Assembly: GCA_964512305.1 (NCBI GenBank)
Contig: CAZEIW010000002.1
Coordinates: 1 to 9,489, forward strand
Source: CAZEIW01 sp964512305
GTDB taxonomy: Bacteria; Pseudomonadota; Gammaproteobacteria; Burkholderiales; Burkholderiaceae_F
Direction of reading: 5' to 3'
Length of the DNA stretch: 9,489 bases
This document shows, piece by piece, positions 1-5,177 of the stretch (the first letter of the stretch is position 1; every line of letters begins with the position of its first letter). A model generated the notes under the pieces. That model saw only the letters and a program-made list of their open reading frames with translations. It was not told where the DNA came from and made no database searches. The position numbers and the translations under genes are program-made.

Positions 1-21
1 CGAAAAGCGGGAGGATCGGCT

Positions 22-48
22 TCGAGGGGTGGCTGCGCCCCCCCTCGA
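22..48. other. GC-rich inverted repeat near the window edge
   Basis: Bases 22-29 (tcgagggg) can pair with 41-48 (cccctcga), giving an 8-bp stem with an 11-base loop. No T-tract follows on either strand, so it is not a classical intrinsic terminator. It may be the 3' end structure of a gene lying left of the window, or a degenerate palindromic repeat. No gene can be supported in bases 1-186. Confidence 0.3.
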
Positions 49-129
49 GCACCCCCCGCGGCATTCACGGGCGTCATTCTTGCTAGCAGCGGTTCATGGT
101 CCGTGTGCCGCCGCCGAAGCGGCAGGAGG

Positions 130-170
130 CTCTCCCGCGCCCGCGCGGGAGAGGGGCCGGGGGTGAGGGT
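130..170 (+). repeat. Dispersed palindromic repeat, single unit (hairpin plus G-rich tail)
   Basis: The arms ctctcccgcg (130-139) and cgcgggagag (144-153) form a perfect 10-bp stem around the loop cccg. A G-rich tail follows, with G-runs at 147-149, 153-156, 159-163 and 167-169, which fits a G-quadruplex motif. The 23 bases at 147-169 are the exact reverse complement of 5084-5106 in the double unit of this window. That identity marks a dispersed REP-like family rather than coding sequence, even though an open frame runs through it into the transporter gene. Confidence 0.75.
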
Positions 171-186
171 CGCGCCGCGCGGGACA

Positions 187-1101
187 GTGGCGGCCCTGCC
201 GCAGCAGGACCGAAGCGCTCACCGCCGGGCCGTGCTGCTGATGATCGCGACCACGACGCTCTGGAGCGTCGCCGGCGTCGTGACGCGCCACCTGTCGCCT
301 TCGCTGCTTGCCGACGGGCGCTTCGAGATCGCATTCTGGCGCGCGCTGTTCGCGGCCGTCTTCGTAGGCGCGTATCTCTTCGCGGCGCGGCGCGAGGGCC
401 TGCGGCCGGTGCGGCAGGCCGGCGGCGCCGGGCTCGTCTCGGGCCTGATGTGGGCCATCATGTTCACCACCTTCATGGTGGCGCTGACGCTCACCACGGT
501 CGCCAACACGCTGATCGTGATGAGCGTGGGGCCCCTTATCACGGCGATGCTGGCGCGCGCGGTGCTGCGAACGCCGGTGCCGGCGCGCACCTGGGCCGCC
601 ATCGCGGCTGCGACCGCCGGGATCGTCTGGATGTTCGCCGGCGGCGCGGTACAGGGGCCGGGTCGTGCGCTCGGCATGGCGATCGCGTTCTCGATTCCGC
701 TCGCGCAGGCGGTCAACCTGGTCACGCTGCAGAAGTCGCACGCCCACGTCGACCTCGTTCCCGCGGTGCTGCTCGGGGGTGCGATCGCGGCGCTCGTGAT
801 GCTGCCGCTGGCGCTGCCGTTTCGTGCCGATGTGCGCGATATCGCGCTGCTGGCGGGGCTGGGCTTCTTCCAGCTTGGGTTGCCCTGCATGCTGATGGTC
901 GTGGCGGCGCGCCGGCTGGCGGCGCCCGAGGTTGCGTTGCTCGGGCTGCTCGAGGTCGTGCTGGGCCCGATTTGGGCCTGGATCGGCGCCGGCGAGGCGC
1001 CGGAGACGCCGACGCTGGTCGGCGGCGCGCTCGTGCTGTCGGCGCTCGCGCTCAACGAGGCGGCGGCGCTGCTCGCGCAGCGGTGGCGGGCGCGGGCATA
1101 G
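187..1101 (+). CDS. DMT superfamily transporter, EamA domain
   Basis: This is a polytopic inner-membrane protein of 304 residues from this start, the usual length for the drug/metabolite transporter superfamily. It shows two EamA-like halves with about ten hydrophobic helices; the first begins at AVLLMIATTTLW and the last covers GGALVLSALAL. The family exports or exchanges small metabolites, and the substrate cannot be read from sequence. The frame is open back to a GTG at 103, but residues from there are translated dispersed repeat. GTG 163 lies at the repeat's tail behind a G-rich pseudo-Shine-Dalgarno. GTG 187 leaves the repeat outside the gene and puts about 14 residues before helix 1, so I chose it, with real doubt. 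The ATG at 241 would fall inside helix 1. It stands alone, 123 bases before the next gene. Confidence 0.85.
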   Translation: MAALPQQDRSAHRRAVLLMIATTTLWSVAGVVTRHLSPSLLADGRFEIAFWRALFAAVFVGAYLFAARREGLRPVRQAGGAGLVSGLMWAIMFTTFMVALTLTTVANTLIVMSVGPLITAMLARAVLRTPVPARTWAAIAAATAGIVWMFAGGAVQGPGRALGMAIAFSIPLAQAVNLVTLQKSHAHVDLVPAVLLGGAIAALVMLPLALPFRADVRDIALLAGLGFFQLGLPCMLMVVAARRLAAPEVALLGLLEVVLGPIWAWIGAGEAPETPTLVGGALVLSALALNEAAALLAQRWRARA

Positions 1102-1116
1102 CGGGGCGCCGGGAAT

Positions 1117-1145
1117 CCGGGATCCCGGGCGGCCGATCGCGGCCG
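1117..1145. terminator. Adjacent palindromes after the transporter gene, possible terminator
   Basis: A perfect 12-base palindrome, ccgggatcccgg, occupies 1117-1128. It is followed by cggccg (1130-1135) and cggccg (1140-1145), which pair around atcg. They lie 16-44 bases after the transporter stop. There is no T-tract, so a terminator role is inferred from position only; GC-rich DNA makes such palindromes by chance. Confidence 0.25.
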
Positions 1146-1188
1146 GCCTTCGCGCCTGACGAAAATCAGTGTTTCGGGCCAGGTTCCT

Positions 1189-1197
1189 TGCTAAGGT
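1189..1197 (+). promoter_or_regulatory. Candidate extended -10 element for the hemerythrin gene
   Basis: The sequence tgctaaggt has the TGn-TAnnnT form of an extended -10 box and lies 27 bases before the hemerythrin start codon. No convincing -35 box is present 15-18 bases upstream. The region 1160-1197 is less GC-rich than its surroundings, which is consistent with a promoter. This is a pattern match only. Confidence 0.3.
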
Positions 1198-1224
1198 CGT
1201 GCCCGATCTGCCGAGGGGACCCGA

Positions 1225-1692
1225 ATGACCCTGCTGAGTTGGCGCGACGACTACCGCATTGGGATCAAGGACGTCGACACCGAGCACAAGTTCCTGTTCG
1301 ACCTCATCAACGCGGTGCACGACTCGCACACGAGCGCGCACGACCGCAAGGACGTCCTCACCGCGCTGACCCGGCTGGTCGCTTACGCCGAGCGGCACTT
1401 CACGCGCGAGGAAGCGATGATGGCCGCGCAGACCTACCCGAAGCTCGACCATCACCGGCAGCTGCACGAGCACCTGTATTCCTCCATTTTCGACCTCAAC
1501 GAGAAGCTCCAGTCCGGCGCGAGACAGGTCGACGCCGAAGTCCTGCGGTTCCTGAAGAACTGGCTGGTCGATCACATCCTGCACGAGGACATGGACTTCG
1601 GAAGCTACACGGCGAGCGCCGCGGCGAAGGCGAAGAAGTCGGCCGCCGAGCCGAAGGAAGCGGGCGAGGGTGAAGAGGGCCCGACGGCCTAG
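1225..1692 (+). CDS. Bacteriohemerythrin
   Basis: This is a cytoplasmic oxygen-binding non-haem di-iron protein of 155 residues. The full set of hemerythrin iron ligands is present at family spacing: H21 in VDTEHKFLF, H58 and E62 in HFTREE, H77 and H81 in HHRQLHEH, and H117 and D122 in HILHED. The N-terminal WRDDYRIGI is also typical. A good Shine-Dalgarno (gagggg, 1213-1218) stands before the ATG. In studied bacteria, single-domain hemerythrins bind or deliver oxygen or act in oxygen sensing; here no oxidase, chemoreceptor or cyclase is adjacent to say which. Residues after about 126 form a low-complexity Ala/Lys/Glu tail beyond the four-helix domain, probably disordered. It is flanked by 123- and 145-base gaps, so is probably monocistronic. 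Confidence 0.95.
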   Translation: MTLLSWRDDYRIGIKDVDTEHKFLFDLINAVHDSHTSAHDRKDVLTALTRLVAYAERHFTREEAMMAAQTYPKLDHHRQLHEHLYSSIFDLNEKLQSGARQVDAEVLRFLKNWLVDHILHEDMDFGSYTASAAAKAKKSAAEPKEAGEGEEGPTA

Positions 1693-1744
1693 AGCAGCGC
1701 TGCCGCTGTCGTGGGGTTAACCAGGCCCGCCCGCCGATTGCCTC

Positions 1745-1750
1745 TAAGAT
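1745..1750 (+). promoter_or_regulatory. Candidate -10 box upstream of the peptidase gene
   Basis: The hexamer taagat matches four of six consensus -10 bases and lies 87 bases before the peptidase ATG. No recognisable -35 box sits 16-18 bases upstream. The spacer also holds two short palindromes, gcagcgctgc (1695-1704) and ggttaacc (1715-1722), of unknown meaning. Confidence 0.2.
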
Positions 1751-1837
1751 TCCCGGATCGATGGAGTGCTGACCGCGGGTCCGGAGGAAATCACGTCGTG
1801 GCCTGCGTGCGGCACATCGCGCCGCGGAGGGGCGTTC

Positions 1838-3499
1838 ATGATGCGATTCCGTTCATGGGCCTGGATTGGAACGGCCGTGGCTGCAACGTGGTCGGCATCT
1901 CTCGCGGCGGCGCCGGCCCTGCCGGACAGAAGGCAGGACGGTGAATCGGAGATGCCGGCCGCCGGCCGCTTCGAGCCCTTCAAGCCTGAGGAGAGGATCA
2001 CCGACGGCACGGTGACGATCGGCGGCCAGGCGATCCCGTACAAGGCGATCGCGGGAACCCTGATCGTGCACGCGAAAGGCTGGGACGACGTTCCCCGCGA
2101 ACCCAAGGCCGAGAGGGGTGGGGGTCCCACGCCGCGGGAGGAGGGTGCGGATGGAAACCCGACCGCGGAGGCCTCGATCTTCTACGTGGCCTACTTCAAG
2201 ACCGGCAGCGGTCCCCGGCCGCTGACGTTCCTTTTCAATGGCGGTCCGGGATCCGCAAGCCTGTGGCTGCACATGGGTGCCTTCGGACCGCGCCGGGTCG
2301 TCACGGCGACCGATTCGCACACGCCCGCCGCGCCGTACTCGATCGTCAACAACGACTCGAGCCTGCTCGACGCGACCGACCTCGTCTTTATCGACGCGCC
2401 CGGCACCGGCTTCAGCCGCGTGGCCGGCAAGGACAAGGAGAAGCTCTTCTACGGCCTCGATGCCGATGCCTACGCCTTCGCCGAATTCATCTCGCAGTTC
2501 CTGTCGAAGTACGGCCGCTGGAACTCCCCCAAGTATCTGTTCGGCGAGAGCTATGGGACGCCGCGCTCGGCCGTGCTGGTCAACCAGCTCCAGGCCGACC
2601 GCGGAATCGACTTCAACGGGGTGATCCTGCTGTCGCAGATCCTCAACTTCGAGCTCAGCCCCGACCGGCCGGCGGGCAACCCGGGCATCGACCTTCCCTA
2701 CGAGACCGCATTGCCGACCTATGCCGCGACCGCGTGGTATCACCACAAGCTGCCGGGCGCTCGCGGCGACCTCGAGGGACTTCTCGCCGAAGTCGAGCAG
2801 TTCGCCATGGGCGACTACGCGCGGGCGCTGGCGGCCGGGTCCGAGCTTGGTGAGGCGGAGCGCGCCGCCATCGCGGAGAAGCTGCATCAGTACACCGGTC
2901 TGTCCGTCCAGTACATCATCAAGGCGGACCTGCGCATCGATGGCGGGGAATTCCGGCAGAACCTGCAAGGCGACGACAGCCTGACGACCGGCCGCCTCGA
3001 CAGCCGCTTTTCCGGCCCCGACATCGATCCGTTGAGCCAGCGCGCCGATTACGACCCGCAGAGCGCGGCGATCAGCTCCGCTTATGTCGCGGCTTTCAAC
3101 GAGTACGCGCGCAAGGATCTGCACTACGGCGAAGGCAGGGACTTCAAGGCTCGCACGGCGCTCTTCAAGGTGTGGAACTACCGGCACAGGCTGCCGGGAG
3201 AGAGCGAAACCGCGCAGTCGCGCCAGGGCGCCAACGTGATGCCTGACCTCGCTCACGCGATGAAGACCAACCCGAACCTGAAGGTGCAGCTGAACGCCGG
3301 GTATTTCGACCTCGCGACGCCGTTTTATCAGGGCATTTTCGAGATGCACCATCTGCCGATCCCGGCGGCGCTGCAGAAGAACATCGAATACCGGTTCTAT
3401 GACTCCGGCCACATGGTCTATGCGAAGGACGCGTCGCGCAAGATGCTGCACGACAATGTCGCGGACTTCATCCGCCGGACCGGTAATCCGGCCAACTAA
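1838..3499 (+). CDS. Exported serine carboxypeptidase, peptidase family S10
   Basis: This is a predicted periplasmic serine peptidase that removes C-terminal residues from peptides, 553 residues long. All S10 landmarks are visible: the GGPGSAS oxyanion/substrate loop at 135-141, the nucleophile S238 in GESYGT, D491 in GYFDLATP and H525 in DSGHMVYA. The N-terminus is a signal peptide: MMRFRS, then a hydrophobic stretch ending in SLAAAPA, with cleavage likely near residue 25. The ATG at 1838 is chosen because ggagggg (1826-1832) precedes it at proper spacing and because it begins the signal peptide; the frame is open back to 1766. ATG 1841 is a near-equal alternative. Residues 88-105 form a Gly/Pro/Glu-rich linker whose DNA matches the dispersed repeat of this window. 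The stop overlaps the convergent methyltransferase stop. Substrate is unknown. Confidence 0.93.
   Translation: MMRFRSWAWIGTAVAATWSASLAAAPALPDRRQDGESEMPAAGRFEPFKPEERITDGTVTIGGQAIPYKAIAGTLIVHAKGWDDVPREPKAERGGGPTPREEGADGNPTAEASIFYVAYFKTGSGPRPLTFLFNGGPGSASLWLHMGAFGPRRVVTATDSHTPAAPYSIVNNDSSLLDATDLVFIDAPGTGFSRVAGKDKEKLFYGLDADAYAFAEFISQFLSKYGRWNSPKYLFGESYGTPRSAVLVNQLQADRGIDFNGVILLSQILNFELSPDRPAGNPGIDLPYETALPTYAATAWYHHKLPGARGDLEGLLAEVEQFAMGDYARALAAGSELGEAERAAIAEKLHQYTGLSVQYIIKADLRIDGGEFRQNLQGDDSLTTGRLDSRFSGPDIDPLSQRADYDPQSAAISSAYVAAFNEYARKDLHYGEGRDFKARTALFKVWNYRHRLPGESETAQSRQGANVMPDLAHAMKTNPNLKVQLNAGYFDLATPFYQGIFEMHHLPIPAALQKNIEYRFYDSGHMVYAKDASRKMLHDNVADFIRRTGNPAN
2111..2125 (+). repeat. Repeat-like fragment inside the peptidase gene
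   Basis: The 15 bases gagaggggtgggggt are identical to 5048-5062, the right arm and G-rich tail of a dispersed repeat unit. They encode ERGGG (residues 92-96) within a low-complexity linker just before the conserved ASIFYVAY strand. The left hairpin arm is missing. It may be a remnant of a repeat that entered the gene in frame, or chance similarity in G-rich DNA. Confidence 0.4.
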
Positions 3500-4251
3500 C
3501 CGGATTCCGGGCCCGCGCTCCGGGCGCCGGACAGCACGACGAGCCCCTCGGGAAGAGTCTCGTCCCCGAACGACGCGCGTACTTCGGCGTCGAGACCGCT
3601 GCTGCGCAGAATGCCGAGCGCCTCGTCGGCGTCGAACGTCACGTTGCGGTGGTGCTCGTCGCCGCGGCGCCACGCATCACCCTCGCGCCGGAAGACGGTG
3701 ATCGCGCGGTCGAACCGGTGCGGCCCTGGGCGGGAGTATCTCGTGACGATCGCCCAGTCGTCGTCGACCTTCGCGTGCACGTCGCCGCGCCCGGGCCGGT
3801 CGCAAAAGCGCTCGGTCATCAGGTCGATGAGGAGCAGCCCGCCGGGGCGGACCGCGAGCGCGAGCTCGCCCAGCGCCCGCGCGAGGTCGGCCCGCGAGTC
3901 GAGGTAATTGAGGACGTGCCCCGTCGAAACCACGGCATCCGAGGGTGGCAGGCCCGTGTCGCTGCCGGCGGGCGCGCCCGTCGGCAGGCCGCGCACTTCG
4001 AAGCGGGCACCGGGCGCGTGCTTGCGCGCGAGCTCGATCATCGCCGGCGAGGCATCGAATCCGCGAACCTCGAAGCCTGCGGCGTGCAAGCGGCGCGCGA
4101 GCAGGCCGCTGCCGCAACCGATATCGGCGACCGACGCTCCGGCCGCGAGCCCCGCCTCGAGCAGCGATCGGACGATGCCCGCCGCGGCCTGCTCGGCGTA
4201 CTGCGAATAGCCGACGTGGTGGATCCACGCCAGGTCGGGTTGGTAGTACAT
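3496..4251 (-). CDS. Class I SAM-dependent methyltransferase
   Basis: This is a cytoplasmic Rossmann-fold methyltransferase of 251 residues. Motif I VADIGCGSG (41-49) binds S-adenosylmethionine; D66 in GFDAS is the expected acidic residue after strand 2; DAVVSTGHVLNYL (105-117) is the motif IV region; VRPGGLLLIDL (135-145) is the post-motif strand. The order and spacing match the methyltransferase 11/25 type of small-molecule enzymes, but the substrate is not apparent. The ATG at 4251 has gagga about five bases upstream, and the text before it in frame is not family-like. It follows the SRPBCC gene by 47 bases on the same strand, so the two are probably cotranscribed. Its TAG (3496-3498) shares bases with the TAA of the peptidase gene. 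Confidence 0.9.
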   Translation of the reverse strand: MYYQPDLAWIHHVGYSQYAEQAAAGIVRSLLEAGLAAGASVADIGCGSGLLARRLHAAGFEVRGFDASPAMIELARKHAPGARFEVRGLPTGAPAGSDTGLPPSDAVVSTGHVLNYLDSRADLARALGELALAVRPGGLLLIDLMTERFCDRPGRGDVHAKVDDDWAIVTRYSRPGPHRFDRAITVFRREGDAWRRGDEHHRNVTFDADEALGILRSSGLDAEVRASFGDETLPEGLVVLSGARSAGPESG

Positions 4252-4298
4252 CGTGTCCTCGTTTCGCGGCGTTTCGGCACGGCGTGTAGAGATGCCCT

Positions 4299-4916
4299 TC
4301 AGCGCGCCGCCGCGCCACGGCGCTCGATCTCGTCGGCAAGCGCCTGGAACTGCCGCGCGATATTGCTCTGCACGGCGATCCGCTCGATCGGCGCGAGCAG
4401 CCGGAACCCAGGCGCGATCCGCCCCGAGTAGTCGAGACGCACGCCGCGCCCGGCCGGCGACAGCTGGTAGCGGCTCGACATCGCGCGCAGGCTGCCCGCC
4501 ACCGCGCGCGACTGCAGGCGGTACGGCGGGGATTCGGTGACTTCGAACGTGATGTCGAGCGGCATCCGCAGCAGCCAAAGCGTGGCGTGGCCGGATTGTT
4601 CGACGGTCACGACGCTTCCCTGGCGCGACACCACGCGGCTCGAGCGCAGGTCCGGGATGAACTCCGGATACCGCTCGTATCCGGTGAGCACCGTCCAGGC
4701 GATCGCCGGGTCGGCGTCGAGCTGCGCGCTCGCTTCGATGTCGATCGTGTCGCCGCGGCGTTCCGCGCTGACGCTGATGGTCGCGGCCTGCAATGCCACG
4801 CCGGGCACGGTCGCGGCCAGCAGCGCCAGCAGGGCCGGCAGCGCCAGCAACCGTCCGGCGCCGCGACCGGATGCGGATGCCGCGGCCGAAGCGCGGCGAG
4901 TCGAAGGCGGCCTCAT
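4299..4916 (-). CDS. Exported SRPBCC (START-like) family protein
   Basis: This 205-residue protein has an Arg-rich N-terminus, a hydrophobic segment at about 22-42 (LLALPALLALLAATVPGVAL) and a likely cleavage after LQA (residue 44), so it is predicted to be exported. The mature part resembles polyketide cyclase/START-like SRPBCC proteins: the opening strand DTIDIEASAQLDA, then AWTVLTGYERYPEFIPDL (73-90), then alternating strands VVTVEQSGHA, DITFEVTESPPY and VRLDYSGRIAPG, and a long C-terminal helix ending at residue 200. The fold encloses a hydrophobic ligand cavity; the ligand is unknown. The ATG at 4916 has no good Shine-Dalgarno of its own, and a possible leader peptide ends two bases before it. 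It is the promoter-proximal member of the pair with the methyltransferase. Confidence 0.87.
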   Translation of the reverse strand: MRPPSTRRASAAASASGRGAGRLLALPALLALLAATVPGVALQAATISVSAERRGDTIDIEASAQLDADPAIAWTVLTGYERYPEFIPDLRSSRVVSRQGSVVTVEQSGHATLWLLRMPLDITFEVTESPPYRLQSRAVAGSLRAMSSRYQLSPAGRGVRLDYSGRIAPGFRLLAPIERIAVQSNIARQFQALADEIERRGAAAR

Positions 4917-4918
4917 CG

Positions 4919-4954
4919 CTAGCGCAGATCCGCCGCTACGGTCAGGCGCAGCAT
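4919..4954 (-). CDS. Possible leader peptide upstream of the SRPBCC gene
   Basis: On the minus strand, ggagga (complement of 4965-4970) lies ten bases before an ATG at 4954 that opens an 11-codon frame, MLRLTVAADLR, ending in TAG at 4921-4919. Two bases later is the SRPBCC ATG, which lacks a clear ribosome site. Such spacing would allow translational coupling. The same frame is open further upstream to another ATG at 4990 (23 codons), and bases 4990-5020 also read as high-GC3 codons, so it could instead be the tail of a decayed gene cut off by the repeat. Confidence 0.25.
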   Translation of the reverse strand: MLRLTVAADLR

Positions 4955-5029
4955 GCCAGTGGATTCCTCCGAGCCCGCCGTGCGGTTCATCGATGCGACT
5001 GCGACCGAGACGACGCCTAGCTCGCGGGT

Positions 5030-5122
5030 CCCCTCTCCCGCTTGCGGGAGAGGGGTGGGGGTGAGGGTAGGCGCTGCGCACAGCCCTCACCCCCGGCCCC
5101 TCTCCCGCAAGCGGGAGAGGGG
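5030..5122. repeat. Two-unit inverted palindromic repeat (BIME-like)
   Basis: There are two hairpin units in opposite orientation. Unit A (5030-5055) pairs cccctctcccgc with gcgggagagggg and is followed by the G-rich tail ending in gaggg at 5067. Unit B (5097-5122) has the same arms and is preceded by the C-rich complement from 5084. The roughly 38-base halves therefore also pair with each other around the centre 5068-5083. Both G-rich strands fit the G3+N1-7 quadruplex pattern (5046-5067 on plus, 5106-5084 on minus). It lies in the spacer between divergent genes. REP/BIME elements of enterobacteria are known to bind gyrase, IHF or RNA-end factors; any such role here is inference. Confidence 0.85.
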
Positions 5123-5177
5123 AGTACGGCTGGCGGAAACTTTCAGACCGGCGCAATACTAGGCGGGGGAGCTTTCG

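Noticed and set aside
1..86. Open plus-strand frame entering from the left edge and ending at the tag of 84-86, possible gene end
   Set aside because: Only about 28 codons, Pro/Arg-rich, overlapping a GC-rich hairpin; nothing recognisable to support a coding call.
130..170. CRISPR-like or phage attachment repeat
   Set aside because: Copies are few, palindromic, irregularly spaced and lack spacers, cas genes or an integrase; a REP-like family explains them better.
96..1673. Plus-strand 525-codon frame spanning the transporter and hemerythrin genes
   Set aside because: Arg/Ala-rich shadow translation without any domain; both true genes are in other frames with complete motifs.
1225..3499. Hemerythrin and S10 peptidase as one operon
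   Set aside because: They share a strand, but a 145-base gap with a candidate -10 box and no functional link argues for separate units; it cannot be excluded without transcript data.
1853..3673. 606-codon minus-strand open frame opposite the S10 peptidase
   Set aside because: Arg-rich composition with no motif, while the plus strand carries the complete S10 triad and signal peptide.
4953..5162. Plus-strand 69-codon frame in the divergent spacer
   Set aside because: Its second half is translated palindromic repeat (the HPRPLSRKRERG type of read-through typical of this repeat class) and it has no ribosome site.
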